Origin: JAUWQU01 sp964605095
GTDB taxonomy: Bacteria; Planctomycetota; Phycisphaerae; SM23-33
Direction: 5' to 3'
DNA: 22,592 nucleotides
Assembly (NCBI GenBank): GCA_964605095.1
Contig: CAZSBS010000048.1
Coordinates: 1-22,592, forward strand
Shown here: in pieces, positions 1-8,932 of the stretch
Layout: every line of letters starts with the position of its first letter
Position numbering within the stretch: position 1 is the stretch's first letter
Made by a program: the position numbers and the translations under genes
Notes under the pieces: model-generated
What the model was told of the DNA's origin: nothing
The model's input: only the letters and a program-made list of their open reading frames with translations
Database searches by the model: none

Positions 1-1310
1 TTGATCTGAGGGTGATAGAAGCTCTTGCGCTGGTCGAAACTGCTGACGAAACCGATCTTCTTGTCGCCGGCATCGTAGAGATCGCGGAACGTCTTGTACT
101 GGGCCTCGCGGATGTAGGGCCCCACATCGTACATCGGCTTGAGGTAATTTTCCAGGGTCTGCGGCTCGCCGGCAGTGCAGAGCGAGATGATGCAGAACGG
201 CATCTGCGGGTCGCCGAACGTCCCGCGCCAGGCGGCGATCATCTTGCCGAACATCTGGTAGTACATTCGCGCCCCGGCGGAACCGCTAAAACAGTTGTTG
301 AAGCCCTGGTGAAAAGCCGCCCCTTTAATCGCCAAGCCGCCGAGGGGCTTGATCATGCCGGCGTAGTAACGGCCAGGACGGTTATTGTCGGCGGCCGGGC
401 CGGGCCTCAGGTCCGTCGGTGCGGGCGCGGCCTTGCCCTTCTCCTTCCCCTTCTCCTTGTTGGCGTTGTAGCTGTCAATCCGCTTCTTCAGGTCGGCCTG
501 CGGATCGTAGGCGGCGATCTTGTCATCCCATTCCTTGAGCATGTCCCGCGTTTCCTTGCCGTCGATCTTCCGCAGCACTGCTTCCGGCGTCCACGCCTCG
601 AGCGTGGACCCGCCGGGCGCCGTGTCGATCAGCCCGATCGGGACGCGGCTGGCCATGAACAGCCGCCGCCCGAACACGTAACCGATCGCGGAGAAATCTT
701 TGACGGTTTCGGGAGAACAGACATCCCAGTCGCCCTTGCGGAAATGCCTGCTGGACCACGAACTCCACTCGTACAGGCGCTCAAAGCTCCGGACCGAGTC
801 GAATCCTTTTCCCCGCGGCATGGTCAAGAGCCGGATCTGAGAAAAGTTCGCCGAAACTACCTCCAGCATGCCGTCGTCAACGTTAGTGATCGGCCATTCC
901 ATGTTGCTCTGGCCGCCGAGCAGCCAGATGTCGCCGACCAGGATATTATCGAGCGTCAACGTCTTGCTCGCCGCCTTGATCGTCATGGTCTGCGGCGCGG
1001 GGTTTGCGGGCATTGCCTTGAGGGTGACCTGCCACGACCGGTCGGCCGCGGCTTTGGCCTGGGCTTGCTGCCCGGCGAACGAGACGGTGACCTCCTCCCC
1101 GACAGCGGCCCAGCCCCATACGTTCAGGGCTTTGTCCCGCTGAAGCACCATGTTCGTCTGAAAGGCGTTGCTGACGCACAGCCCTTCGCCGATGGCGGGG
1201 ACATCGACCACGTCCTCCTTGGGCATGGCCTTCTTGGTATCCGCGGCCATCGCGACGCCGCCGGCGAGCAAAGCCACCAGCAAACACGGTAGAGTCATTC
1301 TTCTCAACAT
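1..1310 (-). CDS. Sialate O-acetylesterase-like SGNH esterase, secreted (3' end outside window)
   Basis: The reading frame is open from ATG at 1310 to the window edge (436 residues seen). Residues 1-23 form a signal peptide (RR, hydrophobic stretch, A-M-A-A), so the protein is probably periplasmic or exported. A beta-sandwich-like N-terminus is followed by GGQSNME at about 132-138, the SGNH block I of the SASA/sialate O-acetylesterase family, with nucleophile Ser135. A later block reads HQGFNN (334-339), where family members usually have QGExN; the Gly and Asn are kept but the Glu is not. DQRKSFYHP near residue 426 may hold the Asp/His of the triad. A Lys/Gly/Glu-rich insertion lies at 284-294. 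AGGCGG precedes the ATG. The likely role is removal of acetyl groups from sialic acid or other glycans. Family assignment is firm; substrate is inferred. Confidence 0.88.
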   Translation of the reverse strand, partial: MLRRMTLPCLLVALLAGGVAMAADTKKAMPKEDVVDVPAIGEGLCVSNAFQTNMVLQRDKALNVWGWAAVGEEVTVSFAGQQAQAKAAADRSWQVTLKAMPANPAPQTMTIKAASKTLTLDNILVGDIWLLGGQSNMEWPITNVDDGMLEVVSANFSQIRLLTMPRGKGFDSVRSFERLYEWSSWSSRHFRKGDWDVCSPETVKDFSAIGYVFGRRLFMASRVPIGLIDTAPGGSTLEAWTPEAVLRKIDGKETRDMLKEWDDKIAAYDPQADLKKRIDSYNANKEKGKEKGKAAPAPTDLRPGPAADNNRPGRYYAGMIKPLGGLAIKGAAFHQGFNNCFSGSAGARMYYQMFGKMIAAWRGTFGDPQMPFCIISLCTAGEPQTLENYLKPMYDVGPYIREAQYKTFRDLYDAGDKKIGFVSSFDQRKSFYHPQI

Positions 1311-1466
1311 GGCATCCGCCTTTTCTTGAGCCTTTGGCCGGCCCAAATTCGCATTTGCGGCGCTCTCTGCGCCACGGACAGGCTTGCGCACATGACCGCC
1401 ACGAGCCCTTCCACCGGAATCATCCGGATGAACTGGCGCCCACGACCGTCGTGGGCTTCGCGAACG

Positions 1467-1495
1467 ATGCTATCACGCCCGCCCGAAGTCAGCAA
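1467..1495 (-). promoter_or_regulatory. Weak candidate promoter for the esterase, with nearby palindromes
   Basis: On the minus strand TTGCTG (1495-1490) and TAGCAT (1472-1467) are 17 bp apart, matching 3/6 and 4/6 of the sigma-70 consensus. Just downstream are the palindromes TTCGCGAA (1457-1464) and CACGAC-C-GTCGTG (1441-1453), which could be operator sites. The position, about 155 nt upstream of the ATG, is plausible but not decisive. Confidence 0.28.
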
Positions 1496-1790
1496 GCAAG
1501 ACTCTGGCCCAAGAAATAACCGGCATTTCGCGACAGCGGAAGACATTTACGCGGAAGACACGAGCACTCACGACAGGTTGCCGTTCAAGGGCATTGTTGC
1601 TGTCACGGCTTGGCGGCCCGGAGGCTTTCGCATTGTGCAGAAGGCTTGCAGTATGATGAAAACCTGGCAGAATGGAAGAGAACGGGTCCGTGGCGGTATC
1701 AGAGCGAGCCGCCGCTGGCTGGCGGCGCCGGGCTGTGCCCGCGCGGGCTGGCGATCGGCGAACTGCTCTAAATGGTCAGACCCTATTTCA

Positions 1791-1811
1791 CCCGGTGGTT
1801 TTCCACCAGGG
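1791..1811 (-). terminator. Hairpin just after the RND permease stop
   Basis: On the minus strand CCTGGTGG-AAAA-CCACCGGG forms an 8-bp stem with one T-G wobble and a four-base loop, beginning about 4 nt after the permease stop. No T-run follows, so it is not a canonical intrinsic terminator. It may mark the mRNA 3' end or protect it. Confidence 0.4.
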
Positions 1812-1814
1812 ATT

Positions 1815-4800
1815 TCACGCAGGGGTTCCCACCCAGGGATTGCTATCCCTGGGCTTTGGGATGGGGACGGGGGCCGGGTTGAGCAGGGCGCGTTCGGCGT
1901 CGTCGATGACCATGTAGAGCGACGGCACGATTACCAGGGTTATCAGCGTGGCGAAGACTATGCCGAAGCCCAGCGATAGCGCCATGGGGATGAGGAACCT
2001 GGCCTGGCGCGACGTCTCGAAGATTATCGGCGCCAGCCCGCCGAAGGTCGTCAGCGTGGTCAGGATTACCGGGCGGAATCGCTGGACGCCGGCTGCGACG
2101 ATCGAATCGTGGTAGGACATGCCTTCCTCGCGCCTGCAGCGATTGGCGAAGTCCACGAGCACGAGGGAGTCGTTGATGACCACCCCGGAAAGGGCGACGA
2201 TGCCGAACATGCTGATGATGCACAGGTCGTATCCCATGATCAGGTGTCCTATGAAGGCCCCCACGATGCCGAATGGGATGCTCGTCATGACGATCAGCGG
2301 CTGGGCGTAGCTGCGGAATGGAATGGCCAACATGGCGTAGATTGCGAGCATTGCTATCGCCGAGGTAACGTACAGGCTGCTCATGCTCTCGCTCATATCC
2401 GCCTGGTTGCCCTCGAAGCTGTAGCTGAGGCCGGAATACTTCTCCATGAGGCCAGGCAAGACGCTTGTCTCAATGTCGCCGAGCACCTCCCCGGCCTTGC
2501 TGCGCGGTGTGATGTCGGCGGAAACCTGAACGACGCGGCGACCGTTGCGGCGGTCGATCGTGGTGTATGCTCGTCCACGCTTGTAGACCGCGACTTCCCG
2601 AAGTGGCACGAACGTGCCGGCGGGCGTTCGGATCATCAAATCGTTGACCGTCTGTTCCGTTGACCGGTCTGTTTCCGGCAGGCGGACCATTATCTTGATC
2701 TCATTGCGGCCGCGCTGTTGGCGGACGGCCTCTGCCCCGTAGAACGAGTTGCGGACCTGCCGGGCGATGTCTTCGGCTGTGATGCCCAGGCTCTTGCCGT
2801 CGTCGGTGACGGTAAAGTCGAGTTGGGGCTTTCCGGGCTGGAAGCCGTCATCGACGTCCTTGACTCTCGGATATGTCGCCATGACCATTGCAAGGTCCTT
2901 GCTGGCGCGTTCCAGCACCCCCATGTCGCGATGGCTCAACTGAACGTCCACTGCTCTGCCTCGACTGCCGGGCCCGCCCGCGTCGGCGGCGAACTTGAGA
3001 TACTCGACTCCCGAGACCTCTCCGACGGCCTCTCGCCAGCGATCGGTAAACTCCTCGGTGCCCATGATCTTGTTGCGGATCTCCGGGTCGGCCAGTTCGA
3101 TCCGCATCCTGCCGGTGTGCCCGCCGGACTGCCCAATATCGGCGATGATCTGCTCGACCAGTTCGGGGTGCCCGCTCTCTTCGATTACCTTTTGGGCGCC
3201 TTGGAGAAGCCTTTGGAGAATCTTTTCAGTCTTTTCGACAGGCGAGCCGTAGGGCAGGACTACTTCGGCTTCGGACCGATCGGACTCGACGGTGGGGAAA
3301 AGGCCGAACCCCATTCGTCCGCTGAACGCATACGAAAGCGTGACGACCAGCACGGCCATCGCCGCAGAGACGGTAAGGATGCGGTGATGTAGCGTCCATT
3401 CCAAGAACGGGCCGTAACGTTTCTCGATCCAGTTGCGAAAGCCATGACTGAAACTCTGCTGCCTTGCGTGCAGCCATGCGGCAATGCCTTTGCGGCGTCG
3501 GTTCCGGCCGTGGGCCAGATGGGCCGGCAAGATGAAGAGGCTCTCGCCCAGAGAAATGAGAAACACGATGCAGACCACGATGGGGATCATTTGGAATATC
3601 TTGCCCATCGTGCCCGGGATGAAGTAGATGGGCAAAAACGCGACACAGTTGGTCAAGACGCTGAAAGTGACCGGCATAGCGACCTCACGAGCGCCCCGGA
3701 CGGCGGCCTGGATAGAGGACAGCCCTTCCTGCCGGCCGTGATACACGTTCTCGCCGACAACGATGGCGTCATCGACCACAATTCCCAGGGCGATGATGTA
3801 GGCGAAAAGAGACATCATGTTGATTGTCACGTCCGTCGTCGGCAGCAGCAGGAAGGAGCCGAGGAAGGAAATGGGAATGCCCATCATCACCCAAAAAGCC
3901 AGTCGTGCCTCGAGGAACAGCGCCAGAAGAATGAACACCAGGGCCAGCCCCATCATTCCATTCTCAAGCAGCAGGCTTACGCGGTCTCGATATACTTCCG
4001 ACATGTCGTGGTGGATCGCGGGCTCAACGCCCGGGGGCAGGTCAGCCTTGATGGCCTCCAACTCGCCGCGCACGGCATCGGCGACTTGAACGGGCGTTTG
4101 GTCTCCCACGCGGAACACCTCGATGGCGATGGCCCGCTTGCCGTTTAATCGCATGGATCGGTCCGTGTCGGCGAAGCTGTCGTCGATGGTGGCGATGTCG
4201 CCCAGCAGGACCTGGCTACCCGTGGCGGTCGTGATGATCGGCAGTTGGGCGAACTCCCGGCCGTAGTCGCGGCGTTCAGTGACGCGGACGAGAATCTCGC
4301 CGCTGTCGGTCTTGAGGCCTCCGCCGGGCCGTTCCAACGACGCCTTGCGCAGGCGAGCCGCGACGTCTTCCAGCGTCAGCCCGTAGCGCCGCAGAGAGTC
4401 CTGAGATATCTCGATGCCGATCTCGAGAGGAGCAATACCCGACACTTCGACCTGCGTGATATTGGGGTTCTGGAGAAGCTGGTCCCGCGTTCGTTCAGCC
4501 AGTTCGTGCAGGACCGTGTCCTTGACGTCGCCGTACAAGACCAAATCGAGCACCGGGTGGGAATGCGAGGCGATTCGGACCTCGGGCTTCTCGGCGTCGT
4601 CGGGGAATGTTCGAATGCGGTCGACCTCGCTCTTGACGTCGTCGGCCAGTTTCTGGATGTCGGCGCCAAGTAGCGCCTCGATGTTGACCGTTCCCTGGCC
4701 CTCGCTGGCGACCGACGTCACCTCGTCCACACCGTCCAGGCCCTGAACGGCTTCCTCCACGGACAGGATGACGCCTCGCTCCACTTCCTCCGGGCTGGCG

Positions 4801-4988
4801 CCTGGATAGGAGACCGAAACGGTAACTATGTCCATCGCGATGTCGGGAAACACCTCCTGCTTGATGTTCCGCAGGGTGAGGAAGCCGCCGACCAGGCACA
4901 TCAGCATGATGAGGTTGGCCGCGACGGAGTGCCCCGCCATCCACGCGATGGGGCCGCGCTTGTCTTTCTGATCTTCGAGATCGGTCAT
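1815..4988 (-). CDS. RND efflux transporter permease (AcrB/MexB-like, HAE type)
   Basis: This is the 1057-aa proton-driven inner-membrane pump subunit of a tripartite efflux system. TM1 spans about residues 20-40 (MAGHSVAANLIMLM...), followed by the usual YPGASPEEVE and duplicated periplasmic pore domains. TM4 carries GIVVDDAIVVGENVY, the paired Asp of the proton relay that marks drug-type (HAE) rather than heavy-metal pumps. The second half repeats this as VINDSLVLVDFANR. Length matches the family (about 1030-1060). The start ATG overlaps the adaptor stop in an ATGA, with AGGAG 8 nt upstream, so translation is probably coupled. It is the last gene of the tetR-OMF-adaptor-pump operon. The C-terminal tail is proline-rich. 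Substrates cannot be read from sequence. Confidence 0.96.
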   Translation of the reverse strand: MTDLEDQKDKRGPIAWMAGHSVAANLIMLMCLVGGFLTLRNIKQEVFPDIAMDIVTVSVSYPGASPEEVERGVILSVEEAVQGLDGVDEVTSVASEGQGTVNIEALLGADIQKLADDVKSEVDRIRTFPDDAEKPEVRIASHSHPVLDLVLYGDVKDTVLHELAERTRDQLLQNPNITQVEVSGIAPLEIGIEISQDSLRRYGLTLEDVAARLRKASLERPGGGLKTDSGEILVRVTERRDYGREFAQLPIITTATGSQVLLGDIATIDDSFADTDRSMRLNGKRAIAIEVFRVGDQTPVQVADAVRGELEAIKADLPPGVEPAIHHDMSEVYRDRVSLLLENGMMGLALVFILLALFLEARLAFWVMMGIPISFLGSFLLLPTTDVTINMMSLFAYIIALGIVVDDAIVVGENVYHGRQEGLSSIQAAVRGAREVAMPVTFSVLTNCVAFLPIYFIPGTMGKIFQMIPIVVCIVFLISLGESLFILPAHLAHGRNRRRKGIAAWLHARQQSFSHGFRNWIEKRYGPFLEWTLHHRILTVSAAMAVLVVTLSYAFSGRMGFGLFPTVESDRSEAEVVLPYGSPVEKTEKILQRLLQGAQKVIEESGHPELVEQIIADIGQSGGHTGRMRIELADPEIRNKIMGTEEFTDRWREAVGEVSGVEYLKFAADAGGPGSRGRAVDVQLSHRDMGVLERASKDLAMVMATYPRVKDVDDGFQPGKPQLDFTVTDDGKSLGITAEDIARQVRNSFYGAEAVRQQRGRNEIKIMVRLPETDRSTEQTVNDLMIRTPAGTFVPLREVAVYKRGRAYTTIDRRNGRRVVQVSADITPRSKAGEVLGDIETSVLPGLMEKYSGLSYSFEGNQADMSESMSSLYVTSAIAMLAIYAMLAIPFRSYAQPLIVMTSIPFGIVGAFIGHLIMGYDLCIISMFGIVALSGVVINDSLVLVDFANRCRREEGMSYHDSIVAAGVQRFRPVILTTLTTFGGLAPIIFETSRQARFLIPMALSLGFGIVFATLITLVIVPSLYMVIDDAERALLNPAPVPIPKPRDSNPWVGTPA
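1832..1853. repeat. Perfect 9-bp inverted repeat inside the permease 3' end
   Basis: CCCAGGGAT-TGCT-ATCCCTGGG is a perfect 9-bp stem with a 4-base loop. It lies in the last codons of the RND permease, encoding part of the proline-rich tail. With the hairpin at 1791-1811 it makes a tandem pair, and both share the motif CCAGGGATT. Confidence 0.6.
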
Positions 4989-6424
4989 GGTTGTGTCTCC
5001 TGCCGGCCGGCCTCTTGCCCAGTCTCAGTGGGCTGTCGGGGCTTGTCCTTGACCGATTCAGCCGTTCGCAACAGCATGCTATTGACCGCGGCGCCAAGAT
5101 CACTGACGATCAGCCGGTCGCCGGTTGTGAGACCCTCGGAGACGCACACGTGGTCATTGCCGGACCAGGCGATCTTGACTTCACGTATCTCAAGCTTGTC
5201 GTCCGGCCCCATTACCCATACATGGTTGCCGTCCCGCAGAGCGGTTCGCTGGACGCGCACGACGTCGGATAGCTTTTGGCCGACGATCTCGATGCGAACG
5301 TAGCCCCCTAGAATCAATGGCCGACGGGCCTGCGGGGCGACCTTCAGTTCCAGCGGGTCTTCCACGGCCACCAGCAGCCTGGCCATCCGGCCTTCGGGCT
5401 CAATCTCGCTCATCAATCGTGTGACCACGCCCGGTCGGTTTGCATCAAGGCCCCAAGCGCCCGTGTGGTACACTCGGGCCGCCGAACCGGTTGTACTGTT
5501 GAACTCGGGAATCCGTATTCGCTTGAGTTCATCCACGGGGATTGACACCTCGACCCAGTACTCATCCGTGCCAACCAGAGAGGCCAGCGACGCCCCGACG
5601 GCGACCTGGGTGCCCAGATTGACATTGCGGGATCGGACCATCGCGTTGAAAGGCGCGCGAATCTCCGTCCGCTTCAGGTCGAGTTGTACCTGCTCCAAGG
5701 TGACCTTGTTCGCCGCTTCGGAGGCCTTGGCCGCGTCTCGAGCCGCGGCGACTGCCTGCTTGGCCGCCTCGGCTGCGACGCAATTGGCCTCGGCCTCTTT
5801 CAGTTGAGGCTCGCGCAGCACCAGGGCCTCGTCCTCGGGTTTTACCGTCTCGCCGAGCAGTTTGTATTCACCCAGCGCCGCGGACTGCTGACCCATCTCG
5901 ATCGCAAGTGCGGACTCGGCCTTGGTGAGATTTGCTTCCTGCTGCGTGATCGCGCTGACAGCCTGTTCGACATCCGCCAAGGCCTTCTTTACCTGGGCCT
6001 GCTGTAGCCGAACCGCGAGTTCAAAATCGTTCGGATCGACCTTGACCATAAGATCCCCGGCATTGAACCGGCCGCCGGGGATGAAGTTGGGGCTGACCTG
6101 GACGATCTCGCCTCTGACCCGAGAACCCAGTTCGATGCTTCTGGCCGGCACCACGGCCCCCATCGCTCGTATGACGACTTGCTCGTCCCTCGCGGTTACT
6201 TGTTGGACGTCGACGAGAATCGCCTGGGGTTTGGAAGGTCGGCGCTTGGCCTTGGGGCGGTTCATGAGCCAGTAGGCGGATATCCCACCGGCTGTGCCCA
6301 GTATCGCCAGCACAAGCAGAAAACGCAGGATCCGCCCCGCCCACACATGGCCGGATGATGCCTCTGGTGCGGCTGGGTCGTTCGGATAGGGGGCGGCTGG
6401 GTCGCGGTCGTCTTGGCCCGTCAT
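4985..6424 (-). CDS. RND efflux periplasmic adaptor (membrane-fusion protein)
   Basis: This 479-aa protein links the inner-membrane pump to the outer-membrane channel. One N-terminal membrane anchor lies at about residues 31-52 (RFLLVLAILGTAGGISAYWL); no lipobox is seen. The lipoyl half-motif (SRVRGEIVQVSPNFIPGGRF) is followed by a long Ala/Gln/Glu-rich coiled-coil hairpin that is longer than in AcrA. The second lipoyl half (TEIRAPFNAMVRSRNVNLG), a beta-barrel and a membrane-proximal domain follow. GAGG lies 8 nt before the ATG. The gap from the OMF stop is 2 nt, and the 3' end overlaps the pump start by ATGA. Confidence 0.95.
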   Translation of the reverse strand: MTGQDDRDPAAPYPNDPAAPEASSGHVWAGRILRFLLVLAILGTAGGISAYWLMNRPKAKRRPSKPQAILVDVQQVTARDEQVVIRAMGAVVPARSIELGSRVRGEIVQVSPNFIPGGRFNAGDLMVKVDPNDFELAVRLQQAQVKKALADVEQAVSAITQQEANLTKAESALAIEMGQQSAALGEYKLLGETVKPEDEALVLREPQLKEAEANCVAAEAAKQAVAAARDAAKASEAANKVTLEQVQLDLKRTEIRAPFNAMVRSRNVNLGTQVAVGASLASLVGTDEYWVEVSIPVDELKRIRIPEFNSTTGSAARVYHTGAWGLDANRPGVVTRLMSEIEPEGRMARLLVAVEDPLELKVAPQARRPLILGGYVRIEIVGQKLSDVVRVQRTALRDGNHVWVMGPDDKLEIREVKIAWSGNDHVCVSEGLTTGDRLIVSDLGAAVNSMLLRTAESVKDKPRQPTETGQEAGRQETQP

Positions 6425-6426
6425 GG

Positions 6427-7932
6427 TTATTGCCTCGCATCGCCCGCGGGCTGGGCGGGCTGGGTGGTTGCGGTGTCATCGGCGGCCGGCGCCGTTTCAA
6501 TCACGGCCTGGCTCGGACGCGGTGGCGTCCAGCCGCCAGCCAGGCTGCGGTACAGGTCAACGCGAAACTGCACGAGCTGCCTCTTGGCCTGGAGGTGTGT
6601 CCGCTGAAGCCTCTGGTAGGCCAGCAGCGTCGTCAGGTAGCGGGTGAAATCCATGGTTCCCTTGGTGTAATTGTCGAGCGTCTGCTTGGTGGCCTGGTCG
6701 GCCAGGCCGAGCTGCAGGCGTAGGCTCTTGACGTATTTAGCCTGCTGCGTTTCCTGGGCGATGGCGTCCTCGACCTCGCCTAGCGACGCGAGCACCACCT
6801 GCCCGTAGGCGTTGATACGTTCGGAGACCACGGCCCTGGTCCGCTCGATCTCCGCCCGCCTCTGCCAACCGTCGAAAAGTGGGGCTGCGAGGTTGGCCGC
6901 GATGCTCGCCAGCCAGTTGTCGAAAAGGTTCCTGACGGCCTCGGCGGACGTCTCGGCCCCGAACGATATGCCCAGCCGGGGGAACTGGTCCGCGATTGCC
7001 GCGGCCACTCGCTGGTCGGCCGCCTGGATGCTCCGCTCGGCCGAGCGGACGTCAGGGCGGCGTCGGAGCCACTCGGCGGGCACGCCTGTTCGCGGCAGGG
7101 CGGGCACTTCCGGCAGCCTCGCAAGGCGGGGGGGCGAGAAGCTCTCCGGGGTCCGGCCGACAAGCACGGCCAGGAGGTGTTCGAGGACGGCAGTGGCGGA
7201 CTCGACCAACGCACGGTCGCCGCGCGTGGTTTCGACGAGCTGCCGCTGCTGGAGCACGTCGGTGGCGGAGACTTGTCCGCGGCGGAACTTGAGCGTGATG
7301 ATTTCCAGGTAGTCCTGATTGGTCTTAAGCTGCTGGTCCAGGAGCGTCAGTTGTCCGCGTTGCTCGGCCAGGGCGTACCAGGTCTGTGCGACCTGTGCGG
7401 CCAGTGTCATGGCGGCGGCGTGAATGTCGTCCTGGCCAGCCTGGATGTCCAGCAGGTCCGCGTCGTGCGTCGATCGGATGCGCCCCCAGAGGTCCACCTC
7501 GTAGCCGGCCTGCAGGCCCAGGGAGAGGTCCGATGTCGATGTCCTCGCCATCGGCGTTCGGACGGTTGTCCGCGCTGCGCCGGCTGAGCCATCGAGGCTG
7601 GGCCACAGCGGCGCCTTGCTCTTGGCGGCCAGGGCGCGGGCCTGGTCGAGGCGGTCCCAGGCGATTCGCAGGCTGAAGTTCTCACGCATGGCCTGGTCGA
7701 TTAGCTCGTCGAGCTGCTCGTCCTGGAAGGCGGTCCACCACTCATCCGGCGCCGGCGAGTCGCCCCTGACGGAGAAGGCTTCCGACATCGCCAGCGGCGG
7801 GGCTACCTTCGCCATCGGGTGCGTGCAGCCTGCCAATGACGCCAAGGCCAGCAACATCGCCGCCGCCGCGGGAAGACCTTTTGGCAAGGGTCGATTGGGC
7901 GTGTCCGTGCGTGTCTGTAATCCGCGAATCAC
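6427..7932 (-). CDS. Outer-membrane efflux lipoprotein (TolC/OprM/NodT family)
   Basis: This 501-aa protein is the outer-membrane channel of the tripartite pump. A hydrophobic segment ends in the lipobox LAGC (Cys36), so the mature protein is predicted to be a lipoprotein. Two outer-membrane efflux repeats follow; the first has DEWWTAFQDEQLDELIDQA and the second ALPRTGVPAEWLRRRPDVR, both typical of NodT-type factors. I chose GTG at 7932 as start: it lies 4 nt after the tetR stop with GGAG 7 nt upstream and leaves a normal-length signal peptide. An ATG at 7983 would overlap tetR by 47 nt and add 17 residues. It shares an operon with the adaptor and pump. Confidence 0.92.
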   Translation of the reverse strand: MIRGLQTRTDTPNRPLPKGLPAAAAMLLALASLAGCTHPMAKVAPPLAMSEAFSVRGDSPAPDEWWTAFQDEQLDELIDQAMRENFSLRIAWDRLDQARALAAKSKAPLWPSLDGSAGAARTTVRTPMARTSTSDLSLGLQAGYEVDLWGRIRSTHDADLLDIQAGQDDIHAAAMTLAAQVAQTWYALAEQRGQLTLLDQQLKTNQDYLEIITLKFRRGQVSATDVLQQRQLVETTRGDRALVESATAVLEHLLAVLVGRTPESFSPPRLARLPEVPALPRTGVPAEWLRRRPDVRSAERSIQAADQRVAAAIADQFPRLGISFGAETSAEAVRNLFDNWLASIAANLAAPLFDGWQRRAEIERTRAVVSERINAYGQVVLASLGEVEDAIAQETQQAKYVKSLRLQLGLADQATKQTLDNYTKGTMDFTRYLTTLLAYQRLQRTHLQAKRQLVQFRVDLYRSLAGGWTPPRPSQAVIETAPAADDTATTQPAQPAGDARQ

Positions 7933-7936
7933 TGGG

Positions 7937-8614
7937 CTACTCCGGTTCGTCGATTGTGCCGCTTTCGATCTGGCGGCGGACATCTCGGATTCCGGCCAGG
8001 CTGAATCGAGTAACGTGGTCGGCTATCTGCTCGATTGGGATTCTCGCGGCCTCGACGCCGTTTTTTGTTCCGGCTTTGGTGAACGTGTCGCGGCGACGCT
8101 GCCGGACGATCCGGTCGAAACACTGGGCGCGGATGCTCACCAGGCAGAGCAGAACCTGCTGGTTGCCGGCCCCGGGGCCGAGCAACTCCCGTACGATGGC
8201 CTCCAGCCCCTGCCGGATGGGGCGGATGCACTCGCGCCCGACCTCCGCCAGCAGGCCCGTCGGGTTGGCCATCTCCTTGTGGATCATCTCCAACTCGTGG
8301 CTGGCCGGGTCGGCGAAACGCTGGATCAGCGCGAGGATTCGCCCGCGAAACCTTTGCTCGGGCGGGGCTCCGGCCGGCACGCCGCTGTCGGCGGGGTGGG
8401 CCTTGAGGGACCGATGAAAGCCGACCCGCCAGGCCTCGGCGTAGATGGTTTCCTTGTCGTGGAAATGGTAGTTGACGGCCGCGATGTTCGCCCCGGCTTG
8501 CCGGCAAATATCCGCGATAGTTGCGTCACGGTAGCCTTTCTCCGCGAAGACCAGGCATGCGGCCTCAAGCAGTTGGTCCCGCGTCTGGTTCTGTCGTTTC
8601 TTCGCTGTCTTCAT
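7937..8614 (-). CDS. TetR-family regulator of the efflux operon
   Basis: This 225-aa protein starts at ATG 8614, chosen because GGAG sits 6 nt upstream. An in-frame ATG at 8620 and one at 8644 lie further out, the latter inside the putative operator. The N-terminal helix-turn-helix covers about residues 31-58 (ATIADICRQAGANIAAVNYHF), followed by the KETIYAEAW helix. The C-terminal ligand domain resembles the CerR/YbiH (DUF1956) group. As first gene of the operon with an operator-like palindrome over its own -10, it is most likely an autorepressor that also controls the pump genes. The inducing ligand is unknown. Confidence 0.92.
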   Translation of the reverse strand: MKTAKKRQNQTRDQLLEAACLVFAEKGYRDATIADICRQAGANIAAVNYHFHDKETIYAEAWRVGFHRSLKAHPADSGVPAGAPPEQRFRGRILALIQRFADPASHELEMIHKEMANPTGLLAEVGRECIRPIRQGLEAIVRELLGPGAGNQQVLLCLVSIRAQCFDRIVRQRRRDTFTKAGTKNGVEAARIPIEQIADHVTRFSLAGIRDVRRQIESGTIDEPE

Positions 8615-8642
8615 AAGCATCTCCACCGCCAGGCAGCAATTC

Positions 8643-8656
8643 AAATGGACATTTTA
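8643..8656 (-). promoter_or_regulatory. Candidate TetR operator overlapping the operon -10
   Basis: AAATG-GA-CATTT (8643-8654) is a perfect 5-bp inverted repeat. On the minus strand it overlaps TAAAAT (8656-8651), a 5/6 match to the -10 box, about 37 nt before the tetR start. The matching -35 is weak (TGGATC at 17 bp spacing). A repressor bound here would block the promoter, which fits autoregulation. Confidence 0.5.
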
Positions 8657-8893
8657 AACGCGGGTTTCGTTTCGATCCAGGTTTTACGTCGTTTTTTTGT
8701 TCCCGACCCATTTTCCATTCCATTTCCGCATGGCTGAAGTAGGCAGGCTCGTATTGCCGTCCATCGAATGCGGGCCAGCATCAACGGGTTCAGCGATTCC
8801 GCAACGGGGTGAAAACCGCGTGCCTAAGACCTGAATGAGCCGGCGGTTTAGCCGACTCGCCAGAAAAATAGCAGATTCGCATTCGTTTTTCGG
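8657..8893. other. Intergenic region between tetR and the DUF6788-like gene
   Basis: The two genes diverge from here. The left part is AT-rich for this window and holds the tetR promoter upstream sequence. The rest has no gene or strong structure that I can see. Confidence 0.5.
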
Positions 8894-8932
8894 TTGACAT
8901 TTTGACGCGTTCTGGTACTATTCTAGTATGCC
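8894..8932 (+). promoter_or_regulatory. Leaderless promoter with overlapping palindrome
   Basis: TTGACA (8894-8899) and TACTAT (8916-8921) are 16 bp apart. The ATG of the next gene begins 7 nt after the -10, so the mRNA should start at or next to the start codon (leaderless). The -10 lies in an inverted repeat, TACTA-TTC-TAGTA, with flanking TGG...CCA, covering the start site. This could be an operator or part of an element end. Confidence 0.65.

Larger units (their letters stand above)
1311..1814. other. Intergenic gap between RND operon end and esterase
   Basis: This gap of about 500 bases holds no convincing gene. It contains a weak minus-strand promoter candidate, two short palindromes (1441-1453 and 1457-1464) and, at its right end, the hairpin that follows the RND permease stop. 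Plus-strand open frames here run into the antisense of the permease and have no recognisable domains. Confidence 0.6.

Noticed and set aside
12..1292. 426-aa plus-strand open frame
   Set aside because: It is the antisense shadow of the esterase, which has a signal peptide and the GQSNM motif on the minus strand.
1326..1979. 217-aa plus-strand open frame after the esterase
   Set aside because: It has no domain or ribosome-binding site and runs into the antisense of the RND permease.
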